From Ascochyta rabiei (taxonomy: Eukaryota; Ascomycota; Dothideomycetes; Pleosporales; Didymellaceae): a stretch of 64,000 nt of DNA. Location: NCBI RefSeq assembly GCF_004011695.2, contig NC_082407.1:248001-312000 (forward strand). Direction: 5' to 3'. Of the stretch, positions 48,125 through 59,386 are shown piece by piece (within the stretch, counting starts at the first letter, position 1; the number at the start of each line of letters is the position of its first letter). Position numbers and translations under genes: made by a program. The notes below the pieces were generated by a model. It had not been told where the DNA came from, did no database searches, and saw nothing but the letters and a program-made list of their open reading frames with translations.

Positions 48125-51100
48125 TCAGAAGAAGGTACCGTCCCTACGTACCAATGCCTGAGTCTTGGAGTCATCATTTACCCCGACTGCGCTTGGGCTT
48201 GATTTCTGTTCAATATTTGTGTAAAGCACAAGCTGTTTGTCCCTGTCGGAAACAGCTACCACTTCTGGAGTCAGAGGTGCGTCAACACCTTCTCTTTGGA
48301 ATGCGTCATCGCCCGGATCTCCTTTCTCCCCGCTCAATAACCCCTGCATCAACCAGTTCTTTGTGAACTTCAGCTTCCCGCTGTAGATAAGATGCCACGG
48401 ATCTACGATCATACTGATGGAGAAGTCGGCCTCCGAGTAGGCTTGAGTCACATGCATTAACACATTTACGTGAAATATCTCGTCGGTCTGACAAGACGGC
48501 AATCTCAGTCTCATGGCCTATTCGTAGGAGTCAGCATAAGACTTGGAAGAGGGCCCTGAGACAAACCCTTTCAAGCCATTTCGCTTCCATGACAAATTTG
48601 CCTGTTGAGTCTCCACTGATAAGAACATCCACGTGATAAATTGGGGATGAAGTCCTTAACCTTTTTTGCCAACCGTCGCGCCACGAGACTCCGTACTGAA
48701 CCGCAAATTCCGTCATGGCACGAATGGTTTCGGCTTGGGTTAGTGTGAACGGTGCAATTGAAGCATCTTCTGGGACATATGTAAATCCAGCTCTTTCACG
48801 CAGATCGCTGGTCCAGTCTCGTACCGGGTCAAAAGAAGAACCCAGATGTACGGATAACAGCCTGGCTACCTAGAAGCGGATTAGTCTTGGATTTTATGCA
48901 TGTGCGATCATTACAGCAGTCGACCTACCATGTTTTCACCCAGAAACTGAACATGATCATTTTCAACGAATTCATCTTCTTTGCGCTCAAGTTCACTGAG
49001 CCGAATTTTCAGGTATGTGTTACCGGCTCCTTTAATGCGTGGTATCATGGGTATCCGCCGGTCTAGATCTTGATCTTGTATGTCTCGTTCACTTCTTTGA
49101 GCGCCGAATTTAAAGCCTTCCGGGAGAGCGAGACCGCCACCTGAACCATGCTCAGTGTCTTCGGTCGACAAAGAGGGCATGTGCGCCCCATCGACACCAA
49201 GAGGGTAATTGGGACGTTCTTCGGCGTCAAATTCATCTTCAGAGTCGTCTTCAGTGTTGTGTTAGGTCTTCTGTGGCTAAAATGTACGTTAAGAAGCAAG
49301 ACAAACCTAACAATAGCCCCTCGACTTCAATTCCTTGTTGCAGGTACGCTGCATTGATACTCTTCAGACTCGAATTTGCCAGAGCTACAAGGAGTAGAGT
49401 AATATGGTTTTGCTCTTCGATACCACACGTCTGCGCCAGCTTACTTACAAGTTCGTGTGACGGATATGCAGCCTTTGCAGTCTGATCTGTCATCACCAAG
49501 ATCATCGAACTGTCAGTGAGTGTTATGCATACATTTCCGGATACCGGCTTTCCGGTGACCTCTTTGTTGGGCAAAACTATCGTGAAAGTGTGCAGCACAC
49601 TGGCAGCGATGCGGACACGTAGTTGTGCGATTTGATGTCTCAACGTTACCTCAAAAGGGTGGTTCCGCGGAACAAGACTGCAATGGCGGATATTTAGATG
49701 ATTGTGCTCATGAGATGAACGTGGAGTGGAGTTACTTACGCTTTGATAAACGGGATTTTCAACCGGAAATTTTCAGCATAACGAGCATCCAATCTTGTCT
49801 GGCCTGCAACACGAGTCTGGCTTCTGCTACTCTTGGAAATCTTCCTCCCTTCTAACCTCAAAGCTCGAAGGAGATCCTCAATTGCAGGTAGATCCTGGGT
49901 TAGAAAGGCTAAAAGCGGAACTACACCAGTGAAGCTGGCAACAAGGTTCGCATGATCGGCGATGAACCAGGCTGTATCGTACACACTCACCAGTCTATCG
50001 TAGCCTGTCTTCTGAAACCCATCCACGACAGGGATTATCGCTTTGTTTTGCAGTGGCTTAAGCAAGAGTGAGAGCTTGCTAGAGTTGACGCCCTTTAGCA
50101 ATCTGCTTAACTCGCGGAATAGACGCGCGATGTCCTCTAGGCTACTGAATGAGCTGATCATCGTTATCGCGTGAACTAGTCCAGCGACAGGATCGCCACT
50201 GGGAGAGTAGAGACAGCGAAAAAGATAAGAACAGTTAGTATAGACTGATGTGACATCAATCCCTTGGGATATGCAAGTCCCCATGTTAGCCCAGCACACT
50301 TGACTGTTCGAGACTTGAGTCACGACGGGAAGAAAAATGATCTCTTTGCTGTAAAAAGCTGCTCTGCGCTACGTGTCAGCTGGGAAAATCGCTTTCGAAG
50401 TAGTACGCATACCGAATAAGTTCCTCGTTACCAGTGTATCTTGACTGGATCTGCTCGTAAATATAGCTGACCACATCAATGTCTGGAGCTTCATCTCTGG
50501 ATAGTGTGGTCATGCATCGTAGGTAGTAGTGGACATCGCTCTTTACCCCAACTCCGAAGTAGGTCAATATGTGCCACTCTGTGTCCTCAGGCTGTTGTAT
50601 ATAAAGAGCTGGAACAAACCTGCTTTGATCCAGCTGCACATCGAGTTTTGCAAGGACTGTGTCATGAAGCGGCAGAGAACCTCGCGATGTTCGCACCAAA
50701 GAAGCGCCAACCTGGTACTTAAGATGCGTGCTCGCGACCACATATTCTCCACTTTGCCATTCAAGATGTGCGCCTTCGATCCACTGAGAATAGTAGTGCC
50801 AGTTGTCTCGAAAAAGCTGGAGAACATCCATGGACTCGCAGTCACGAAGCATACAAATAAACTCTTCGGATAGGCTGAATAACAATTTTTTTGGTTCATG
50901 TGATGGCTCCGCCAGCTGTTCAGGGACCTTCACATCCTTGTTCATGCTCAGGGCTGCGATTGCAGAGGGAGGCTCAGCAGCGAGGTCGTTCGACTGCTCT
51001 GTTGCAACTTCCCGGTATCCACTCTTTTTTGTGACTTTTCGTCTGACCCAATCCAACCAGCGATGGAAGTAGTGGTATCTCAGATGGTAGTGTCTGTCAT

Positions 51101-53675
51101 CGCACTTCCAGATTCCTTCACGCATCTGACACTGATCGCACACACCTGTCGCTAGTTGGAAGCGTACTGCGGCAGGCCATCTAATAGCACTCTGTGGAAT
51201 TTCTTGTATCGCAGTATTGTCGAAAGGTGGGAAAGGCTTAGATGAATCCCCCTGTACCGTAGCTTCGCTGATGGGACGCATCGTGGGTTCGCGAGGACGA
51301 GGTATGCAGCGTTCGCGAAGAACAGGTTTGTTGTTGCTAGATCCAGGGCTCCGTCCAGCCAGGAGCGGCCATGCTTTAACTGACGCACGCCGGGTGTGAA
51401 CTGCAATTAAGCTATGCTCCAAGGTCTGGGCGATGCTACCATGCTTAGCGTTGGGAGGAGTGATGTCAATGTCGCAAGCTTGAGTATCGCTCGCTAACGA
51501 GTCGACTTGGTTATGAGACAAATTGTCCGTTAGGGTCATGAAAGGTGTTTCTATAGGCTGCGGTTTAGGTTCGACCACCGGCGTCACCAATCTTGGAATC
51601 TTCGACAATCCTAGATTTTGGATCAGCCAATCTATGTATTCAGGCTCTCCGGGCAAAGCTGTTAGATAATCGGTATGCATCACTGGAAAGTGCTTTTCCA
51701 GTGTTGCAAATACGCGGGCGACAGCTGAATCAGCATTGGAGCGCCCTGAGACGTAAACTTCCCTCCCGCAAAAGCTTTCCGTTTTTGTCGTTGCAAACCA
51801 CAGATTTGCGCCTTTCGGAGGCTGCCATTTAGCTTGGTACAGAAAGGTCGCATGTGAGACGAGCTGTTTTGTATTCAAGCGCTGCTGCTGGAAGTCTGCA
51901 GATGCATGCAGATCCAAGATGAGCCGGCATATCTCAGACGCGGACCACTCTTTGACGCCGAGACTAGCGAAGAGAGATCGTCGGTTTGGATCAGCTTCAG
52001 CGTCACAGTCCACGATCAAGACACGAAGACCATCTGGTATCGCAAGCAAAGTATCGCTTTGAGAGAAGAAGATGTTGTTGTCACAAGCAGTAATCCAGGT
52101 GCCATCATTGAGGGGTATTATGGTAAGGCTGCGTATGAGAGGCATTAGCTCGGCATCTGTGGAGAGCTTCAAAAGCGTTATCGCAAGTTGGGCTTGCCAT
52201 TCGGACCCTCTCTTGCGAAAAGACTCGGCATCGGTGGCAAGGAGGGTAGCGAGATCTCCGAGGAATTGAAAAGGAGTCATCTGAGATACGCCGACACATT
52301 CCATGGCTTCTACGACCCAGCTGGCGTAACGGAAAGAGAGATACCGATCTTCGGTAGATGTGCAGAGCGTATACGGCCTACCATCTGTACAGAATTCGGC
52401 TGGAACATGTGCCAGAGTGGAAGGTCGCACCATGTTACCGACACACGATTCAATCAGAGGGCTCTCTTCAACGCGACTCAATATCATCTTGATGGCTGGC
52501 TCAAAGAATCCAGATATTGCAGTCGATAACGATGGAAGATAGAATGGCCAGACGTACTTGAGAGCCCCCTGGTTGAAGTGGAGCATGGAGGAAACAAAAG
52601 CTTCCGATAGAGCATCGCGTATGCTTACGTTCCATGGCAAGGTGCTCTCGATGTCTTCGCGGCTAGCCGTGAGTATAAAGTCGGCCTGGATGAGAAACCT
52701 GAAGCCATAGCTGCGGATAGGAAGAAAAGCGTATACATGATGAGGCTTAAGCGCCGGCTTTCCTTCTTCCGAGGGCAATGGAAAGGCAATCGTGATCTTG
52801 GTCTCCGTCCAGTTTTTCCGCTTTGCTTCCTGTGGCACACTCGTAACAACGTGTGTCCTGGTGAGAAATCTGAGCGAATCTGCACCGGTCTGAAGTAGGA
52901 CGATCCGGTCGTAGTCTTGCTCGTATTGCGTCTTGCGGATCTGCTTCTTCCAGGCATCTGAGTCGGCGCATTCCACTTCAATGTTGATTTTTTCGACGCG
53001 TCTTAGGAAAACCAGGAGATTGGTGTCAAACTCCCGGAGCTCTTTGATCAGAGTCTGTTCGTTATACGCTGTAGCTAGCTGCAAGATTATCGATGTTCCC
53101 TGGCTATCCGTTTGCTCCGGGCACTCTTCCCAGAGTGGCGTGATGACGCCCAGTGGCTTGGTTCGATCGAATTTAAACGTAAATTCATTTGACACAATCT
53201 GCACGGTATCAGCAGCTTTGAACACTGACTTGAAACCAATGCCCTTCTCGCCGATGAACTCTCCGTCGCTGGTCTTGTTGCTCTTGGTGCTCTGACTGAT
53301 ACCGCAGATGGCAGTAACATTGCTGGCATCAAAGCCGACTTCGTTGCAGTCAATCCTCAAGCAACCAGGTTTGTAGGTGAAGCTCAAAGTTGGAGTAGCG
53401 CAGGCGTACGTATTGTCGTCGGCGTTTTGAATGAGCTCGAGCAGGAAGTGTGTGTTCTTCTCGTAGAGCTGCTTGGACAAGCTGTAGCGATGACATCAGC
53501 TACGACAACACTGCAGTCTGGGGGCAGCCATCACCTACATTTCCAGACAGTTGTTGACGAGCAACTCTAGTGGCGTGCCAAAGATGGTGCCGTTCAGAGT
53601 GTGTTCCTGGGCGATGTTGTTGACAAGCCGGCGCGCCCTTCTCCGGGCTCCGGCTTGATCAGGGTCCTCATGCAT
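48125..53675 (-). CDS. Sacsin/Hsp90-like GHKL ATPase with NO VEIN-type C-terminus
   Basis: Minus-strand exons: 53675-53539, 53481-50413, 50363-49740, 49677-49307, 49248-48929, 48869-48567 and 48517-48125. All joins are in frame, giving 1,738 residues. Introns are 49-62 bp with GT/AG ends; the one at 49249-49306 (GTTTGT donor) is the least certain. The N-terminus carries the GHKL ATP-binding fold: FLLELIQNADDN (N box), CGISQSTKSN, GEFIGEKGIGFKSVFK (G2 loop) and GTSIILQL. The long middle is of the fungal sacsin-like type with a Cys/His patch (CDQCQMREGIWKCDDRHYH). The C-terminus (EAKWLERAMRLRLPS; VLMHVTQAYSEADFSIS; DPWHLIYSGKL) resembles DUF3883, the NO VEIN C-terminal domain. Fungal roles are unknown. 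It may continue into the HET gene via an intron at 48104-48151. Confidence 0.88.
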
Positions 53676-54722
53676 GCTGCAGAGGAAGCCACCGCTTGGG
53701 TATCTTCATGTAATCGATGAGCCACAGTAGCGGACGGAGGAATATAACGATGCGCTATTATACCTACTTGTCTACACTGAGGGGTGGCTGCGTAAAATAG
53801 TGGCAGCGTTTAGGTTGCAATCTCGCTTACTGCCCTGCCCGCCTTGTACGAGGCGTTGCAGCCTCAGGCCGACCTCACCGGTTTTTGTGATTCGTAAAAC
53901 ATCCTCTTTGCCTGTGTGAAAGCTGTCAATGAGAATTCAGAGCGGTGTGTTTGTTCAGTTGGAGTGTCTTGAATTCTCCGTACCTTCGGCCACGTCGTTC
54001 GTGGCTGGTCAGAAGCGCTGTTGTAGAGTGACAGACAGCTTCAGGCGACATCTGACGGTTGTTCTCGACGGCGTAGGACGGCCAATAGAAGGGCTGCCAA
54101 CTACGCATGTGCTTGCTTGTTGCCCTCGAATGTGGAGCTGCAAGAGTGCCTCGCAATCGAATCGTCGCACTGCACGTTGCATCAGGCGGACAGCTCCCCA
54201 CTTCTAGGTACGGTAGCGCAGATTTTTAGCGCCGGTCCACGCACACGCACACTTCGACCCCGTAGGCATCCGAATTCCAACCGCGCAGGTACCCAAGCCA
54301 AGGTGAGCATACAGACGCAAAACGGTGTTCCTTTCAAGAGCCTCAAGCACGCTGTAAACCGACAGATCTCGACAAGCTGGTGATAGGTGAACCTAGGCGC
54401 AAGACCATCGCCGTCCACCGCCACAGACTAAGCCACAGCGCCCTTGTCCTGATACGTCACTAGCGCGCACAGTAGTACAGCCTCATTGAGTGTGCCGCGG
54501 CCTAAGCCTGCTGCACATTCAATCACCGCTCAACATCTAGAACTATCTACCTCTTTCTACGCAGTCCAAACGCCTTTGGGATGCAGCCATAATTGTATAC
54601 TCCTGCCGTACACTTCTAGGAGGCTCTAACCTAGACTACTCAGCATACATTGATGCCCTTGTTGCTTATTCAAGAATAGTGTCGGCTTTTCGGACTTCTA
54701 CAGCTTTGTTAAGGCGCTAAGC
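53676..54722. other. Upstream region of the ATPase gene and a gene relic
   Basis: 53676 to about 53900 should hold the promoter of the minus-strand ATPase gene; no clear TATA box was seen. A plus-strand open frame at 54562-54720 (52 codons, SKRLWDAAIIVYSCRTLLGG, then DYSAYIDALVAYSRIVSAF) is strongly protein-like but has no start or partner exon. It looks like a gene fragment, and the retroposon at 54723 inserted at its end. Confidence 0.4.
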
Positions 54723-55592
54723 ACCGAACACCAACTTTTCATAGTTAGAGAAAGGTCGATTTCCATCAATTTTTCATCCCAATATTACGAACATGCCTTT
54801 CTAACATCTATTTCTAGCGTCTGTTTTATAGTGTAGGCGCTAAAACAGGTACACTAGCTATTGTAAGCTAAACAGAGTAGTTATCTAGTCTTAGTTAAGA
54901 TAAAATCTCTATAATAGCCTATGCGCTTAAAGATTTAGACTAGTTAAAGGCACAACAAACAGAGAACTCCTAGCTATAGCTATTGCCTGCCTAGCAATTA
55001 CTACACAGCTATTACTTTATTACAAATACCCCTCTATTATAACTAGCTATACTAACCTCCTATACCTAGACAAAATTAACTAAAATTAACTAAGTAACAG
55101 CTTAAACCTACCCCTAATATAAACACTATATTAATAAAGTAACAGCTCTCTCCTTAGGCCTATAGATACCTGCTGCCTTAGTAAAGTAGCAGGTCTATAT
55201 CCCTAGCTATCCTACAAAATTAACTAAGCAACAGCTTAAACACCTCTAGCAGTCTACTACTAGTAATAGTAATAGACAAACAAATAACAACAATAACAAC
55301 AACAATAATATAAAGACTATCTACTGTAATAGCAATAGCTAGTAATAGACAACAAATAATAAACGCTAGAACTACTTACTTGTAGGATAGTTCTACACAA
55401 CCCTAATTTAACAGAGTAATAGCTCTTCTTAACAACTTAGGGCACAGGCCCTTACTATTAGATTACAAACACACATTTACTATCTCTTTAAACAAACACA
55501 CTCCTTAAATTACTAGAGCAGCTTAACTGCTCTCGTCTTATATAGTCTCAGACTCACACAGGACGTTAAACTTATCAATTAATCAATCAATC
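54723..55592 (+). mobile_element. 870-bp retroposon (short or internally deleted LINE) with 12-bp target duplication
   Basis: The 12-mer AAGGCGCTAAGC flanks both sides (54711-54722 and 55593-55604). The left end ACCGAACACCAACTTTT almost equals the start of the LINE at 62493, and the right end is a short TCAA tail (aattaatcaatcaatc), as left by target-primed reverse transcription. There are no LTRs or terminal inverted repeats and no long frame. Inside, a 30-base block (aaaattaactaa.taacagctt) occurs twice about 120 bp apart, and two small hairpins are seen (acctgct/agcaggt near 55190; gagcag/ctgctc near 55530). Positions 54830-55540 lack CCA/TCA/TGG/TGA, the same mutation signature as the large transposons. 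Confidence 0.7.
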
Positions 55593-55604
55593 AAGGCGCT
55601 AAGC

Positions 55605-57218
55605 CCCTCGCGTCCCTTCTTGCTAATACCAACTGATGGACCACGACTGATATGCACTGGCCCGCAAAGAACCGCTAGCTTCGTAGAAATGCCAGGTCTC
55701 TGCTAATCAACGCCAGAGTCCAACCGTCTTGCACAACGCGATCGAGTCTGTCAAGGCGCTGATATTCGGGCACGCGGTGAAAAGAGACCGTAGCTGGTGG
55801 GAAGAATGTAGACATCGGGATGTGATCATAATCAAGCTGCCTAAACGCAAGACGGCATTGCACGCTCACAAGCCACACGCTCGCGTCTCGGAACAAGGCT
55901 CACTCGTGCGCCGCACGTCATGACCTGCCGCTAAGCTCCATTCCCAGTGCCGGGAGCAACCGTGGTGCGGCTCCGGGGACGTGGAGCCGGCTAGCGTGGG
56001 TGTGACGTGAGCGGGGCAACGACACCATCGATTGGCTGGGACACGAAACCGACCGTTGTGCAATGAACGACTCCTGTGCTCTACGAGAGGGCAGTCTTTA
56101 CTGAAATTTAAACTCTCCACCCCTTGCACTACCGACAATCAGACAAGTTGTCACAATCATAGAGCCGTGCGCCATCACCTACGCCCTGATGAGTGGCTAG
56201 TGTTTCGAGCATTAAAAATAGTTACGCTAAACTAGATACCTTTATTCCAATCAGCTAGTAGATCTTTTACTAGTTAAGATAACTACTAGATGATCTCTAC
56301 TAGTCTATCTCTGCCTCTAATTTATCTCTGTCTCTGTCTTTCAGGCGACCTCTACCACCTCTCCATTATCCAGCAAAATTCTCTACGCGCAGGTAAATGT
56401 TAGCGAAACTTCCTGAAGTACTTTTGAAGAATGGAGCGAGAAGCGAGGAGCCAACGAGGGGATGTTGATGGTGAGGTCGCTGATTTTTGCAGAGGCGAGG
56501 GGATTTAATAGCAGATGATGAAAAGACAGCAAGGCTTTAGCAGACTAGATTTGGAGGTCCGCCTAGGTATGCAAGGGTGGTAGGAATAAATAATGTAATC
56601 TCGCGTAACCGCGCTGTTCCCAGCTGTTTGTATGTTCTGCAATACAGTCTAGTCGCAATCTTAAAATTCTTACTAGATAGCTAAAGGTGCCAGTTATTAT
56701 GTGCATTCAGCAAGTTCTAACAAGCTAGATATTTAGTAGTATTACTTTTCTACTCAGTAACAATCTAGGGAGTATATATGTAAGTATAAGTGAAGCATTC
56801 TTATCTAAACTACCTCGCTCTTTGCTTATCATCAACTTTGACAGGTCTAGTTCTATATCTGCTTTTCGTAAAGTATATGCATATTCCAAGTTTAATGATT
56901 GCTGGTTGTATAGTACTATATATTCGAAGGTCACTATAGTGCTAAGATATTAGAACAGGGCTAGAGAATTCCCACGTCTACTTGCTTGCGCGATAAAGTG
57001 CTGCTAGATTTTTCACGAGTAGCTACTACATTACTAAGCTACTCGGCTGAGTAGATGAAACCACACGACTGATGTGTAGTAAGATCATATGCATATGCTT
57101 TCTCACCTCTCACTCACACGCACGGTAAGCTGTCTTGATGTTCCCTCGGAATGCCAAGCAGCGCATTCATTTGTGAACCACACCCGCCTCGGTCACGTGG
57201 CATGTCTCGCGCCCCTTC
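55605..57218. other. No supported gene
   Basis: Normal composition to about 56210, then a more AT-rich part (56210-57080) with scattered ctag words, possibly an old repeat remnant. Short frames such as 55675-55896 minus show no domain. No RNA gene was seen. Confidence 0.35.
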
Positions 57219-57990
57219 TCAACCACCGCTAGCCCACACCTGCTTGCGAACGCGCGAGCCGTCGACGAGCCTGGAACGACCCCGCTCACTGCCCTCACCG
57301 TGGCTGGTGTGTGCGTCATCGGAGTCGTCTTCATCGCAGTCATCCGAGTAGTCGTCGTCAGTGTAGACGTCGTCGTCCATCTCGTACATGGAATCTACGC
57401 GCCTGGCCGGCTTGGCACTGAGAGGCGTGTGGACGGCGGTGGGGTCTGGGTGCGGACAGCCGTTGAAGCCAAAGCCCCAGTCCTCACCGGTGGTGGTCTT
57501 GTTGCTGGCGGGAACCTCGGACGAGCCGGCTGGTGAGGTGGTCGTGTCTGTGGGAGTGGCGGCGGACGGACGAAGCGTGCTGGTGACGGTGGCATAGCCC
57601 AGGCAGGCCGTCATGGCCTCGACAGTAAACATGCCGTCAGTAGTGATGGGCGCACTGCCGACACCTGCAGCCGGTGTGGGAGGAGGCGCTGCAGTACCGC
57701 CAGCCACGCCGCTGTGGACCTTCCTGGCTGCCTCCTGCGAGGCCGTCAGCACGTGTAGCACGTGTCGTGTTCACCTCCTCTGAAATCTGACATACCTTTG
57801 CTTCTCTCTCACAGAGGAAGAGTGTCATACGGTGGATCTTGGCACAAAATACGACCTTGTCGTCAGCAGGCAGCTTGGCCGCCTTGGTGTGCGGTGCGGG
57901 GTCTTGAGAATGCACGGATCTCTTTGGGCTGCGGATGGCAGTGACGGCGGGCTGGTCGTGGAGCATTGCTTTGGATGCCAGCGCGAGCAA
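57219..57990 (-). CDS. Hypothetical protein with acidic C-terminus, two exons
   Basis: Minus-strand exons 57990-57796 and 57734-57219 with a 61-bp intron (GTATGT...GCTGAC...CGCAG). The phase-0 join gives 236 residues from ATG 57990, or 228 from ATG 57966 (MLHDQPAVTAIRSPKRSVHS). Exon 1 has a basic and then a hydrophobic/Cys segment (KVVFCAKIHRMTLFLCE). Exon 2 is Ala/Thr/Pro-rich and carries GEDWGFGFNGCPHPDP, then an acidic run (MYEMDDDVYTDDDYSDDCDE) and a basic end. There is no signal peptide or known domain. The canonical splice signals favour a real gene. Role unknown. Confidence 0.6.
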
Positions 57991-59267
57991 GATGTGAAAA
58001 GGAGGAGCCGGTACCGGGCAAGTGCGCTATTGATCGAGTGTGAACAGCGTGGTGTCAGTGAAGTGGAGAGGTGGCGGCAGTCTTGTAGGCTCTTGGATAC
58101 GGTGAGACAACGGCAGACGATTCTGGATAGTAGTGATGGCAGCGCATTCACCTTCACCTCTCCCTCACTCTGTGCATTGATCGAAATCGGGCGATCGCGG
58201 GAATAATTCGTGGGCATGATTTCACTCTGACATCCCGGTCACCGTGTGCGTGGTGGCTGCCGGGTTTAACACCTCTAGATGTTTGCAGCATGTCAACCAC
58301 CTCGACCAGAGATACCGCATGGTTCGTTTCAGAGTCCGCGGACGATACGTCCAGACCAAAGGTACGTGGCTTGGGAACAGATGAAGCGGATGCAAGACGG
58401 GCTGACGACCGACGTTTTTCAGAAAAGGGCCCCTAAAAAAGCGGCGACGTGCGTATTGCTCAGCACGCGCTACCTCAAACGGTAGCGCCGGCTAATATGT
58501 CACAACACCGTCACCGCGCGCGATATTGATAAGCATAACGCAGAAGACAACCCTAGTCACATGATCGTCATCATTCGCTCATTCTGGTGCATCACAGAGA
58601 TATAGAAACGGCAGGCCACCCGTGTCCAGTTCGAAAGTGTAAGACATGGATGCCGCAGATACATAAGTCATCGAGGATGAAGGACATCTTGCACCAGTAC
58701 GTGCGCGCTCGGCGAACGACCTTGCACACCATCCACCTTGCAGCAGAGTCAAGTCGATCCTGCACTCGACTCCTTTTCGGAAGGTATGCACTACATCACG
58801 TTAGGACGTGGTCTCTGACAGGCGGCACGTTGGAGAAGTAAGCAAGTGTTGTTGAAGAAAATTTCAGAGTAGGCTCGAAATGCACACCTTGAGTAGTGCA
58901 GATCGTTTTGAGCGGGAGGATATTTGTATCTCCAGGTATATCGTCTTTTCGTTACATTGTTTCGAGTGCTCCACATTGGTATCCATATTCCGTTGGCTTC
59001 TCTTGCTCTATTACCATTTTATCATTGGTGTGCGTCTCTAAGGCTAAGATCGAAACGCACAGCAACCCAACACCAGCAGTCGAACATCACGCGTACGCGG
59101 GACTTCCCTCCGCTACCTTGTCCTGAATCCATCGCTGACTTTGCTTAGCGCCGTCGAGCATGTCGGTTCGATGTCCTCAACTTACACTTGCTCGCCTGTG
59201 ATGGTGTTGTACGGGCATGCAGGAATGATTTCTAGGAATATAATAGTCTTAGAATTGCCTAACTTTC
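57991..59267. other. No supported gene
   Basis: Open frames exist on both strands across 57825-58217, but none has a domain. 58500-59200 has only short frames. It includes the presumed promoter of the minus-strand gene that ends at 57990. Confidence 0.35.
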
Positions 59268-59386
59268 ACATACGACCATAGGACGTTGAAAACAAGGCTT
59301 CCCGTTCGCTCAGCCCTATTTAAGCAACGTACCGGCGGATTAGTAGTTAGGTGGGTGACCACTAGCGAATACCCGCTGTTGTATGT
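59268..59386 (+). rRNA. 5S ribosomal RNA, divergent copy
   Basis: 119 bp that match the fungal 5S layout: ACATACGACCATAGG at the 5' end, GAAAACAAGGCTTCCCGT, CGCTCAGCC, TTAGTAGTTAGGTGGGTGACC and a 3' end GTTGTATGT that pairs with ACATACGAC (helix I). A T-run (59386-59391) follows as RNA polymerase III terminator. It differs from the common Pezizomycotina 5S at several places (for example GGACGTTG for the usual GGGTGTGG, paired with CAACGT on the other arm). Filamentous ascomycetes carry dispersed 5S copies, so a lone copy is expected. It may be a pseudogene or a variant class. Confidence 0.9.
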
